Below the pieces are notes generated by a model that saw only the letters and a program-made list of their open reading frames with translations, was not told the DNA's origin and ran no database searches. Both the position numbers and the translations under genes were made by a program. From contig JAKCDU010000007.1 in NCBI GenBank assembly GCA_021838445.1, positions 1 through 64,000 of the forward strand: 64,000 nt of DNA, written 5' to 3'. Numbering within the stretch: the stretch's first letter is position 1; every line of letters starts with the position of its first letter. The DNA comes from Actinomycetes bacterium (lineage in GTDB: Bacteria; Actinomycetota; Acidimicrobiia; Acidimicrobiales; Palsa-688). Positions 1-8,241 of the stretch are shown here, piece by piece.

Positions 1-46
1 TGCGGCCGCGGGTTGCGGCCGCCGCCGGCGGCCGCGGGTTGGCCCG

Positions 47-144
47 CGAACGGTTCTGAATCTACGAACGGTTCTGAATCTACGAACGGTTGTGAATCTA
101 CGGTCCCAATCCCGTCGCCAATAGACAATCGTTCGTAGATTCAC
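47..144. repeat. 18-bp direct repeat x3 with an inverted partial copy
   Basis: Three head-to-tail copies of an 18-bp unit (CGAACGGTTCTGAATCTA) lie at 47-64, 65-82 and 83-100; the third has one change (C to G). A reverse-complement copy of the junction sequence (GTTCGTAGATTCAC) lies at 131-144, so this RNA or DNA could fold back on itself. The surrounding 1-269 stretch is otherwise GC-rich low-complexity sequence, with short CCCCTCGCGAGCC-type duplications near 175-205, and no convincing gene. It could be an operator array or an inert minisatellite; the sequence does not decide. Confidence 0.75.
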
Positions 145-269
145 TCTCGATCCCACGAGCCCCTCCCGCCGGCCCCTCGCGAGCCAGCCCCTCGCGAGCC
201 GGCCCCTACCGGCCCCCTCCCGCCGGCGGCGGGCCGCCCCCGAGTCCCGCCTGGTCCTAGGATTCGGCC

Positions 270-755
270 ATGCCACGAATTGCATTCCCCGAAAAGGGGC
301 TCGGCGAGCACGCCGACTGGATGCTCGCCCGACCGGAGATGGCTATGGCCATGGGTGGCCTCTCGAGCGCCGTCTACGGCACCTCCACGCTGGGCAAGCG
401 CGAGCGCGAAGCCGCCCGCTACACCATCGCTCTCATCAACGACTGCAAGGTTTGCCGGGAGACCCGAGCCAAGGATGCCACCGAGGCCCACATCGACGAG
501 GGCTTCTACGCCGAGATACCGGTGTGGCGCACCAGTGCGGACCTGTCCGATCGCGAGCGCCTGGCCGCCGAGTTCGCCCAGATGTTCGCTACCGACCACC
601 TCGGCATGGACGACGATTTCTGGTCCCGCCTGCGGAGCGCCTACAGCGACGACGAGATCGCCGATCTGACCATGTCCTGCGGTGCCTGGTTGGGAATGGG
701 ACGGGCACTGGCCGTCATCGGGGTGCGCGCCCCGGACGAGCGCCTGCTCGTCTGA
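270..755 (+). CDS. Carboxymuconolactone decarboxylase / AhpD-like family protein
   Basis: The 161-residue protein has the all-helical layout of the CMD/AhpD family: a helix ending in a C59-x2-C62 pair (NDCKVCRETRA), then a helix-rich C-terminal half (SDRERLAAEFAQMFA). Family members are small trimeric or hexameric cytosolic proteins that use the CxxC pair for peroxide or alkylhydroperoxide reduction. The His that often follows the second Cys in AhpD (CxxCxxxH) is not seen, so peroxidase activity is uncertain. The ATG at 270 follows a weak purine stretch. The stop is 16 bp before the acyl-CoA synthetase start, so the two genes are probably co-transcribed. Confidence 0.8.
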   Translation: MPRIAFPEKGLGEHADWMLARPEMAMAMGGLSSAVYGTSTLGKREREAARYTIALINDCKVCRETRAKDATEAHIDEGFYAEIPVWRTSADLSDRERLAAEFAQMFATDHLGMDDDFWSRLRSAYSDDEIADLTMSCGAWLGMGRALAVIGVRAPDERLLV

Positions 756-771
756 CCGAGCGGTTTCGGCG

Positions 772-2325
772 ATGAAAGAACTGGTCTACCACCGCTTCTT
801 GCTGCCGGTGGTCGAGCGTCTCCCGGGCAAGACCGCGCTGCGGGACGGCGACTTCTCGGTCACCTACGAGCAGCATCTGGACCGGGTTCTCCGCCTCGGC
901 GACGCGATCCGCGCCGCCGGCGTGGGTCCCGGCGAACGATTCGCGGTGATGGCCCTGAACGGCCACGAGTTTCTCGAGCTGTACCACGCCAGCCTCCTCA
1001 CCGGCACGGTGATGAACCCTCTCAATCTGCGTCTGGCACCCAAGGAGCTGGAGTTCATCCTGAGGGACTCCGGGTGCCGCCTCTGCTTCGCCGACGGGTT
1101 CTTCGGTGCGGCGATCGATCAGGTGCGCCACGACGCCGGCTTGGAGCAGGTCGTGCTGCTCGGAGCGGGTGACGTCCCCCATGACGCCATCTACGAGGAG
1201 CTCCTCTCCTCGGGCGAGGCGCGTATGCCACCCGAGCCCGACGAGGACGCGGCCGGAATCCTCATGTACACCGGTGGCACGACGGGACTTCCCAAAGGCG
1301 TAGTTCTCGATCAGCGGGCGTTGATGATCGACGTCTACAAGGTGTCGACCCGTTGGGTGCTGCGGGAAGACTACGTGTACCTGCACCAGACCCCGATGTT
1401 CCATGCCGCCTCGCTGGGCGGAGTGCTGGCCGTGCCGGCGGCCGGGGGAACCTCGACGACGATCCCCCTGTTCAGCCCCGAAGGGGCGATCGACGCCATC
1501 GAGCGCTTCGAGGTGACCATGACGGTGATGGTCCCCACGATGGTGGCCATGATGCTGGACCATCCGGCCTTCGACCGCGAGCGCCTGCGCTCGCTTCGCA
1601 TCCTGACCTACGGGGCCTCGCCGATGCCGCCGGTGCTGCTCGAGCGGGCACTCGCGGCCCTGCCGGGGGTCGATTTCTACCAGGGCTACGGGATGACCGA
1701 GAACTGCGGATTGCTCACCTGCCTCGGTCCGGACGAGCACCGGCGCGGCGGGGACATCCTGCGCTCGGCCGGGCAGCCCATGCCCGGCACTGTGGTCTGC
1801 ATCAAAGACGAGGACGGCCGGATCCTCGCCCGGGGAGAGACGGGCGAGGTGTGCGCTCGGGCCGGCAACTACATGAGGGAGTACTGGAACCGGCCGGAGG
1901 AGACCGCAGAAGCCTTCCGCGACGGCTGGTACCACACCGGCGACGCCGGGTACATGGATTCCGACGGCTACGTCTACCTGGTGGACCGGGTCAAGGACAT
2001 GATCGTCACCGGCGGGGAGAACGTGTACTCAGCCGAGGTCGAGAACGCCATTTCCAGCCACCCCGCGGTAGCTCAGGTCGCGGTCATAGGTATCCCATCG
2101 GACCAGTGGGGTGAGGCCGTGCATGCCGTGGTGGTCCGCCAGCCGGGCGCCACCGTGACCGAGGAGGAGCTCAAGGCGTGGGCCCGGGACCGTATCGCCG
2201 GATACAAGGTTCCGAAGAGCATCGACTTCCGAGACGAGCCCCTGCCCCTGTCAGGGGCCATGAAGATACTGAAACGGGAGCTCCGGGCCCCCTTCTGGCA
2301 GGGCAGGGACATCGACGTCCAGTAG
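772..2325 (+). CDS. Acyl-CoA synthetase / AMP-dependent ligase
   Basis: This 517-residue ANL-superfamily enzyme activates a carboxylic acid as acyl-AMP and then forms the CoA thioester. The phosphate-binding loop YTGGTTGLPKG lies near residues 166-176, the adenine-binding motif GYGMTEN near 305, the hinge YHTGDAGYMDSDGY plus DRVKDMIVTGGENV around 385-425, and the catalytic C-terminal Lys motif GYKVPK near 482. The ATG at 772 was chosen because an upstream in-frame start would overlap the preceding gene and adds residues unlike the family. The order resembles medium- or long-chain fatty acyl-CoA ligases, but the substrate cannot be read from sequence. It runs convergent to the M24 peptidase gene. 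Confidence 0.88.
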   Translation: MKELVYHRFLLPVVERLPGKTALRDGDFSVTYEQHLDRVLRLGDAIRAAGVGPGERFAVMALNGHEFLELYHASLLTGTVMNPLNLRLAPKELEFILRDSGCRLCFADGFFGAAIDQVRHDAGLEQVVLLGAGDVPHDAIYEELLSSGEARMPPEPDEDAAGILMYTGGTTGLPKGVVLDQRALMIDVYKVSTRWVLREDYVYLHQTPMFHAASLGGVLAVPAAGGTSTTIPLFSPEGAIDAIERFEVTMTVMVPTMVAMMLDHPAFDRERLRSLRILTYGASPMPPVLLERALAALPGVDFYQGYGMTENCGLLTCLGPDEHRRGGDILRSAGQPMPGTVVCIKDEDGRILARGETGEVCARAGNYMREYWNRPEETAEAFRDGWYHTGDAGYMDSDGYVYLVDRVKDMIVTGGENVYSAEVENAISSHPAVAQVAVIGIPSDQWGEAVHAVVVRQPGATVTEEELKAWARDRIAGYKVPKSIDFRDEPLPLSGAMKILKRELRAPFWQGRDIDVQ

Positions 2326-2403
2326 TCCTGAGCGGCCCGCGGCGGGGCGGCCCCTTCCGAGCTCCGGATGACCCCGTCTCCCGATCCGCGCCCGTCCCGC
2401 CGG

Positions 2404-3513
2404 TCAGGCCTCGACGACGGTCAGTTCGTGGCTGACGTGGTTGAGGGACATCGGCCCCTCGGCGGCGGCGATCACGATGTCTTCGATGCGGGCCCCGAAC
2501 CGGCCGGAGAGGTAGATCCCCGGTTCCACCGAGAAGGCGTGGCCGGCCACCAACTGGACCTGATTGCCGTCGACGATGTACGGGTCCTCGTGCTCCTCGA
2601 TACCTATGCCATGCCCGGTCCGGTGGATGAACGACTCGCCGAATCCGGCGTCGGTGATGACCCGCCGGGCCGCCTCGTCCACCTGCTCGCACGTCGCCCC
2701 CACCACGGCCCCGGCCACTCCCTCGGCCTGGGCTTCCTGGAGGACCAGGTAGAGGTTGCGCTGCTCGACGCTCGGCTCGCCGGTCCAGACGGTACGGGTG
2801 ATGTCGGAGCAGTAGTGGTCCATGGTTCCCCCGAAGTCGCAAACCACGGGCTCACCGGGCTGGATGGTCCGGCTTCCGGGCTCGTGGTGGGGGCTGGCCG
2901 AGTTCGGTCCGCTGCCCACGATGGCGAAGTTGACCTTCTGATGGCCCTCAGCGAGGAGTCGCCGTCCGATGTCCAGCGAGACGTCCCGTTCCCGCCGGCC
3001 CACCAGCGGTATGTCGCCGGCCAGCAACTGAGCCGCGACCCGGTCCGCCGCGGCGGAGGCTGCGACCAGCGCCTCGATCTCGTCGGCGTCCTTCACCGCC
3101 CGCAGCGGACCCGTGACCTGGGAGGCCGGCCGCCAGTAGGCCGCCGGCATGGTCGACTGCAACTGCAGCACGAAGGTGGCCCAGGTCCGGTCCGATACGG
3201 CAACCTCCTCGGTGGCACCGCCGAGACCGGCCAGGGCGGCGACGATCTGGACGGGGTCGTCACCTTCGGACCAGGGCCGCATGCCGAAGACGTCGTCGTC
3301 TTCCTCGACCCGGGGGGCCTCCAGGCGGGGCACCACCAAGGTGGCCGATCCCCCTCTTGGGACCACGAGCATGGTGAGCCGCTCGAGGGGCATCGCCTCG
3401 TAGCCGGTCAGCCAGGGCAGGTCGGCCCCGAGGGACAAGAGCAGGACGTCCACGCCCAGCTCGTCCATCCGGGACTGCACCCGTGCCAGACGGTCGGCCC
3501 TTACCGATGTCAT
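2404..3513 (-). CDS. M24 family metallopeptidase (Xaa-Pro aminopeptidase-like)
   Basis: The 369-residue protein has a creatinase/prolidase N-domain (about 1-125) and a pita-bread M24 catalytic domain. All five expected dimetal ligands are visible: Asp in VCDFGGTMDHYCSD, the second Asp in SDITRT, His in HRTGHGIG, Glu in SVEPGIY and Glu in GARIEDIV. It would remove N-terminal residues before proline, or cleave X-Pro dipeptides, in the cytoplasm. Its ATG overlaps the lipBA stop by 4 bp (ATGA), making it the last gene of the lpd-E2-lipBA operon. A M24 peptidase has no obvious role in lipoylation, so the linkage may only be transcriptional. Confidence 0.87.
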   Translation of the reverse strand: MTSVRADRLARVQSRMDELGVDVLLLSLGADLPWLTGYEAMPLERLTMLVVPRGGSATLVVPRLEAPRVEEDDDVFGMRPWSEGDDPVQIVAALAGLGGATEEVAVSDRTWATFVLQLQSTMPAAYWRPASQVTGPLRAVKDADEIEALVAASAAADRVAAQLLAGDIPLVGRRERDVSLDIGRRLLAEGHQKVNFAIVGSGPNSASPHHEPGSRTIQPGEPVVCDFGGTMDHYCSDITRTVWTGEPSVEQRNLYLVLQEAQAEGVAGAVVGATCEQVDEAARRVITDAGFGESFIHRTGHGIGIEEHEDPYIVDGNQVQLVAGHAFSVEPGIYLSGRFGARIEDIVIAAAEGPMSLNHVSHELTVVEA

Positions 3514-5192
3514 CGGGTGAGGAGGGGCTGCGAGGACTCGGCGGCCTGACGGGCGTGGTAGCTGGAGCGGGTCAGTGGCGAGGACTCGACATGGGCGATG
3601 CCCATCTCCTCACCTATGACCTTCAGGCGGTCGAACTCCTCGGGGGTCCACCACCGGGCCACCGCCAGATGGTTCATGGTGGGCCTCAGGTACTGGCCGA
3701 CGGTGACGATGCTCACCCCTACCCCGTGCAGGTCGGCGAGAGCCGACACGACCTCGTCGAAGGTCTCGCCCATGCCCACGACCAGACCCGACTTGGTGGT
3801 GAGCCCGGCCTGGCGGGCCCGGGCCAGCACGGCCAGGCTCCGGGAATACGAGGCCGAGGGTCGCACCGCTCGCTGGAGGCGGGCCACCGTCTCGAGGTTG
3901 TGGTTGAGGATCTCGGGCCGGGTGGCGAAGATGGCCTCGAGCGCGCTGGGGTCGCCCTTGCAGTCGGATATGAGCAGCTCGACGGCCGTTCCAGGCGACC
4001 TCCGGCGAATCGCCTCGACGGTGCGCACGAAGCCCGATGCCCCACCGTCGGGTAGATCGTCGCGGGCCACGCAGGTGATGACGGCGTGGCCGAGCCCGAG
4101 CCGCGCCACCGCCTCGGCCACCCGGTCAGGCTCCCCGGGGTCGAGGGGGAGGGGCTTTCGGGTATCGACCAGGCAGAACCCACAGGCCCGGGTGCAGCGG
4201 TCACCGTTGATCATGAACGTGGCCGTGCCGTCGGCCCAACACTCGTAGATGTTGGGGCAGCCCGCCTCCTGGCACACCGTGACCAGGGACAGGTCCTTCA
4301 CCACGTGCTCCAGCTGCCGGTACTCGGCACCGAGGCGGGCCGGGGCCCGCAGCCATTCCGGTTTGCGCTCCCGGATGTCCAGCCCGGCCTCCGGTTCGAC
4401 ACCGGCCTGGGCCAGACGCCGGTCCATCATCCGTACCGGGGTTCCCCCCGGACCTTCGCCCCGGGTGAAGGGCGCGAGGTCAGCATCCGCCACCTTCCAC
4501 GCCATATCCTGGCGGTCCACGGTCTCGTAGCCCCACAGCTCGGCGGCTCGATGGACGACGGCATCGACCACCTGGCGGAGGCTCACGACCACGCCCTCCG
4601 CGGCGAGGGACGTGACCGGCTTATCGGCGATGCCGCACGGCACTATGTGGCCGAACATGGCCATGTCCGGGTCGACGTTCAGGGCGAAGCCGTGCATCGA
4701 TCGACCTTTGGAGACCCGCACCCCGATGGCGCATATCTTCCGGGGGTTGGGACCGTCGGGGTCGACCCACACGCCGGGGTAGCCGTCCAGGCGACCCGCC
4801 CCGGGGAGACCGACCTCCGCGAGGGCGTCGATGACGAGCTGCTCGATGCGATGCACATGGCAGGGCATCGACCCGGGGCCGGTCGGGACGCCCATGATCG
4901 GATAGCCGACCAGCTGGCCGGGACCGTGGTAGGTGACGTCGCCGCCCCGGTTGCTCACCTCCAGCTCGGCCCCCACCTCGGCGGGGTCCACGAGGATGTG
5001 CTCGCTCCGGGCTCGCACTCCAAGGGTGTAGACGTGGCGATGCTCGAGCAGCAACAGCCAGTCGTCGCGTCCGTCAGCCCATAAGCCCTTCTGGAGGGCC
5101 AGCGCGTCGCGATAGCGGACCCGACCCAGCCAGCGCACCCGGAGTGGGCCGCCGGAGGCGGCGGGATCGGAGGCCGGGCAGGTATCGCTCAC
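3510..5192 (-). CDS. lipBA: LipB-LipA fusion: octanoyltransferase joined to lipoyl synthase
   Basis: One 560-residue ORF holds both steps of de novo lipoylation. Residues 15-230 are LipB: the substrate-pocket motif NRGGDVTYHGPGQL (81-94), catalytic Lys152 in PRKICAIGV and acyl-accepting Cys186 in IVPCGIADKPVTSL. A linker of about 45 residues follows. Residues 275-560 are LipA: RKPEWLRAP near 277, the auxiliary cluster Cys307/312/318, the radical SAM cluster Cys333/337/340 (CTRACGFC) and the C-terminal RSSYHA with its Ser cluster ligand. LipB moves octanoate from ACP to E2 or GcvH and LipA inserts two sulfurs. Stop and start overlap neighbouring genes by 4 bp on each side. There is no internal stop or frame change, and an internal LipA start would cut no domain, so separate LipA production is also possible. 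Confidence 0.9.
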   Translation of the reverse strand: MSDTCPASDPAASGGPLRVRWLGRVRYRDALALQKGLWADGRDDWLLLLEHRHVYTLGVRARSEHILVDPAEVGAELEVSNRGGDVTYHGPGQLVGYPIMGVPTGPGSMPCHVHRIEQLVIDALAEVGLPGAGRLDGYPGVWVDPDGPNPRKICAIGVRVSKGRSMHGFALNVDPDMAMFGHIVPCGIADKPVTSLAAEGVVVSLRQVVDAVVHRAAELWGYETVDRQDMAWKVADADLAPFTRGEGPGGTPVRMMDRRLAQAGVEPEAGLDIRERKPEWLRAPARLGAEYRQLEHVVKDLSLVTVCQEAGCPNIYECWADGTATFMINGDRCTRACGFCLVDTRKPLPLDPGEPDRVAEAVARLGLGHAVITCVARDDLPDGGASGFVRTVEAIRRRSPGTAVELLISDCKGDPSALEAIFATRPEILNHNLETVARLQRAVRPSASYSRSLAVLARARQAGLTTKSGLVVGMGETFDEVVSALADLHGVGVSIVTVGQYLRPTMNHLAVARWWTPEEFDRLKVIGEEMGIAHVESSPLTRSSYHARQAAESSQPLLTR

Positions 5193-6682
5193 AGCTCGGC
5201 GGACCAGTCCCTGGTCTCGACGATGTCCTTCACGGCCCGCACGAAGGCGGCCGCGTAGGCGCCGTCAAAAGCCCTGTGATCCCACGACAGGACCAGGTTC
5301 CCCACTGGGTGTACGGCGATGGCGTCGGTGCCGTCGGGCAGTTCGACCACGACGGGGCGCTTCTTGACCCCGTCGGTGGAAAGGATGGCCACCTGGGGCT
5401 GGTTGATCAGCGGCACGGTCATCAACGTCCCGAATGGGCCGGCGTTGGTGATGGTGAAAGTGCCACCGGAGATGTCGTCCATGGTCAACCGCTTGGCACG
5501 GGCCTTGGCCGCCAGCGACGAGATCTCACGGGCTATGACCCTCAGGCGCTTCCCGTCCGCCTCGTGGATGACCGGGACCAGCAGGCCCTCGAAGTCGAGG
5601 TCGACGGCTACCCCGACGTTGATGTCGTGGTGGACGATCAGGGCGTCGTCACCGACCGAGCTGTTGACGTGGGGGAAGGCCCCCATGGCGTCGACCACCG
5701 CTCTGGTGATGAAGGGCAGGTAGGTGAGGGAGAAGCCCTCGGCCTCCTTGAAGGAGTTCTTCACCCGGGACCGGACTCGGTCCACACCGGAATAGTCGAC
5801 CTCGACGGCCACCATGGTGTGCGCCGACGTGTGCTTCGAGCGGATCATGTGCTCGGCCGTGCGGCGCCGGATGTTCGTGAAGGGCACCACCTCGTCGCGC
5901 TCGCCGGCGGTGGCCGGGGGGAAGGCGACAACGGCCGGGGCGGCAGGCCCGGCCGGCGCAGCCGGCGCCGGTCGGGGGGCCGAGGCGGGCGGAACCGCCT
6001 CGAGGGCGCCCGACGGCGCCCCGCCACCGTTGCGGGAATCGATCACCGCCAGCACGTCCGAGCGGGTCACCCGGCCTCCGGCCCCGGTACCCCGGATGGT
6101 GGCCGGATCGAGATGGTGCTCGGCGATCAGGCGGCGCACGACCGGTGACAGCACCTGGGCCGGTCCTCCGTCCCCGCTGGGGGCCGCCTCGCCCTCACCG
6201 GCAGGTGAAGGCTGGTCCGGCGCCGGCACGGCTCGGCCGGTCGCACCCGGTGCGCCCCCCGCGGACTCGGCGGCGGATTCGGCCGCCGACTCAGCTCGCG
6301 CCGCCGGAGCGGGCTCCGCTTCGGGGGCGTCGCCTGGGGTCGGAGCGGCAGAGGCCGCCGCAGCCGCGGGGGCTGCAGGGGCCGGGGCCGCCGGAGCGGT
6401 TGGAGCCGCGGCGGCGCCATCGCGGACCGGCGCGGCTGACCCTCCGGCTCCGTCAGCGATGACGGCCAGCTTGGTGCCGACGTCGACGGTCTCTCCCTCG
6501 GGGACCAGGATCTCCGAGATGACGCCCGAGACCGGGGACGGGACCTCGGAGTCGACCTTGTCGGTGCTGACCTCGAAGAGGACTTCGTCCTCAGCGATGG
6601 ACTCGCCCACCTTCTTGGCCCAGCGGGTGATGGTTCCCTCGGTGACGGTCTCCCCCAATTGGGGCATGGTGATCTCAGCCAA
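5189..6682 (-). CDS. 2-oxoacid dehydrogenase E2, dihydrolipoamide acyltransferase
   Basis: The 497-residue protein has the classic E2 order. An N-terminal lipoyl domain carries Lys42 in STDKVDSEV, the site lipoylated by LipBA. A long Ala/Pro/Glu-rich flexible linker follows (about 80-175), then a peripheral E3-binding domain (SPVVRRLIAEHHL, about 178-215), a second linker and the acyltransferase core ending in His469 and Asp473 (DHRAFDG). It transfers an acyl group from lipoate to CoA. With one lipoyl domain and SucB-like core sequence it could serve the 2-oxoglutarate or a branched-chain complex; the actinobacterial PDH/ODH hybrid is also possible, since aceE lies at 22 kb. It overlaps lpd by 8 bp and lipBA by 4 bp. 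Confidence 0.9.
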   Translation of the reverse strand: MAEITMPQLGETVTEGTITRWAKKVGESIAEDEVLFEVSTDKVDSEVPSPVSGVISEILVPEGETVDVGTKLAVIADGAGGSAAPVRDGAAAAPTAPAAPAPAAPAAAAASAAPTPGDAPEAEPAPAARAESAAESAAESAGGAPGATGRAVPAPDQPSPAGEGEAAPSGDGGPAQVLSPVVRRLIAEHHLDPATIRGTGAGGRVTRSDVLAVIDSRNGGGAPSGALEAVPPASAPRPAPAAPAGPAAPAVVAFPPATAGERDEVVPFTNIRRRTAEHMIRSKHTSAHTMVAVEVDYSGVDRVRSRVKNSFKEAEGFSLTYLPFITRAVVDAMGAFPHVNSSVGDDALIVHHDINVGVAVDLDFEGLLVPVIHEADGKRLRVIAREISSLAAKARAKRLTMDDISGGTFTITNAGPFGTLMTVPLINQPQVAILSTDGVKKRPVVVELPDGTDAIAVHPVGNLVLSWDHRAFDGAYAAAFVRAVKDIVETRDWSAEL

Positions 6683-8081
6683 CGTGCAGGCCTCTTCCGG
6701 TCAGGGCGAGAACCGTCTCGCCGAAGGTCTCCGACAATGTGGGGTGGGGCTGGATGAAATGGGCCACCTCGTCCGGGGTGGCTTCCCAGTTGACCGACAG
6801 GTAGGCCTGGCCCAGCTGCTCGGTGACCCACGGCCCGACCATGTGCACCCCGAGGATGCGTCCGGCGCGCCCGTCGGGCAGCTTCTCGCAGATGACTTTG
6901 ACCAGGCCTTCCGGCTCGCCGACGATCAGCGCCCGTCCGTTGCCCCCGTAGGGGTCCTTCTTGGCGATCACCTCGAAGCCGGCGTCCCGGGCGGCCTGCT
7001 CGGATAGGCCGGCGAAGGCCACCTCCGGATGGCAGTAGATACACCAAGGCACCTTGGAGTAATCGACCGGGACAACCTGCTCCCCAAGTATCTGATCGAT
7101 GATCACCACGGCCTCGGCGAAACCGACATGGGCCAGAGCCGGCGTGTTGACCAGGTCGCCGGCGGCGAACACCCCCGGCTCGCCGGTGTGCATGTACTCG
7201 TCGACCTCCACGAAGCCCCGCTGGTCCACGACCACGCCGGTGCCCTCCAGACCCAGGTTGTCCGAGAGGGGGCGGCGACCCACCGAGACCACCACGGCCT
7301 CCACCGTCACCTGCTCTCCGTCGCCGAAGGCCACGGTCGTGGAACGGCCGTCAGCGGCGGGGGTGTGACCGGTAACGGCCACGCCGGTACGGACGGTGAT
7401 GTTGCGCTTCTTGAACGAGCGCAGCACCACGTCGGCGACGTCGGAGTCACACCCGGGAAGGATCTTCGGGAGTGCCTCGAGGACGGTGACCTCGCAGTTC
7501 AAGTCGGCGAGCATCGACGCGAACTCGCAGCCGATGGCCCCTCCGCCGACGACCACCGCCGACGCGGGGAGGCGATCGAGGCCGAGGACCTCGTCGGAGG
7601 TCATCACGATCTGCCCGTCCACGTCGAAGCCGGCAATGGTGCGCGGCACCGAACCCGACGCCAGGATGACGTGACGGCCGACCAGTTCGGTCCCGTCGTC
7701 GACGGTGACCACGTGGCCCGCCCCGAGCGAGCCGGTGCCGGCGAAGACGGTGACCTTGCGCTTCTTCAACAGGCCCTGCAACCCCTTCCAGAGCTGGTCC
7801 ACGACCTTCTGCTTGCGCGCCTGCGACTGGGCGAACTCGACCGTCGGTGCATCGACGGAGACGCCGAACTCCTTGGCTCCCACCACGGTGCGGTAGACCG
7901 TGGCCGTCTCCAGGAACTCCTTGGCCGGGATACAGCCCCGGTGGAGGCAGGTCCCCCCCACCTTCTCCTTCTCGACCAGCGCGATACTCAAACCGGCGAG
8001 GCCTCCTCTGAGCGCGGCCGCGTAGCCGGCCGGGCCACCCCCGATGATCACGACATCGAACTCCTGCGGCGTCTGAACCAC
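6675..8081 (-). CDS. lpdA: Dihydrolipoyl dehydrogenase (E3)
   Basis: The 468-residue flavoprotein reoxidises dihydrolipoamide on E2 with NAD+. Seen are the FAD dinucleotide motif VVIIGGGPAGYAAA (10-23), the redox disulfide Cys45/Cys50 in GGTCLHRGCIPAK, the NAD-binding VVGGGAIGCEFAS, a second FAD motif VFAAGDL and the C-terminal His-Glu pair in HPTLSETFGE. It is the first gene of the minus-strand operon. The start is unusual: the GTG at 8081 overlaps the Shine-Dalgarno sequence (AGGAGGTG), while the ideally spaced codon is ACG at 8074-8072, which would begin the protein three residues later. Confidence 0.92.
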   Translation of the reverse strand: MVQTPQEFDVVIIGGGPAGYAAALRGGLAGLSIALVEKEKVGGTCLHRGCIPAKEFLETATVYRTVVGAKEFGVSVDAPTVEFAQSQARKQKVVDQLWKGLQGLLKKRKVTVFAGTGSLGAGHVVTVDDGTELVGRHVILASGSVPRTIAGFDVDGQIVMTSDEVLGLDRLPASAVVVGGGAIGCEFASMLADLNCEVTVLEALPKILPGCDSDVADVVLRSFKKRNITVRTGVAVTGHTPAADGRSTTVAFGDGEQVTVEAVVVSVGRRPLSDNLGLEGTGVVVDQRGFVEVDEYMHTGEPGVFAAGDLVNTPALAHVGFAEAVVIIDQILGEQVVPVDYSKVPWCIYCHPEVAFAGLSEQAARDAGFEVIAKKDPYGGNGRALIVGEPEGLVKVICEKLPDGRAGRILGVHMVGPWVTEQLGQAYLSVNWEATPDEVAHFIQPHPTLSETFGETVLALTGRGLHVG

Positions 8082-8147
8082 CTCCTATATCCGGATGCAA
8101 TCTAGGCCCTTGCGACACGGTCGCGGATAGGCTGCTCGGGACAACGC

Positions 8148-8231
8148 AGGGGAGCTCGCACCATCGGGCTGAGAGGCCGGTACCAGCCGGCGACCCTCAC
8201 ACTTACCGGTTCGGTAACGCGAACCAGGGAG
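8148..8231 (+). promoter_or_regulatory. TPP riboswitch (THI box)
   Basis: The leader of thiG carries the TPP aptamer landmarks in order: GGGGAGC (8150-8156), the pyrimidine-sensor CTGAGA (8169-8174), ACCCTCAC (8193-8200), and the GGTTC/GAACC stem (8209-8213 with 8221-8225) around a GGTAACGC loop, closing with AGGGAG (8226-8231). The closing AGGGAG is also the best ribosome binding site for thiG (10 nt before its ATG). TPP binding should therefore hide the Shine-Dalgarno sequence, which suggests translational control; no terminator with a T-run follows. Identification is by motif recognition and position upstream of a thiamine gene. Confidence 0.88.
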
Positions 8232-8241
8232 CGTGCTGCAC

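Noticed and set aside
141..599. 152-codon minus-strand frame over the AhpD-like gene
   Set aside because: Arg/Gly-rich shadow with a repetitive N-terminus; the plus-strand frame has the CxxC family motif.
4086..5084. 332-codon plus-strand frame antisense to lipBA
   Set aside because: Shadow of the LipB half; it is His/Gly/Asp-rich with no family pattern.
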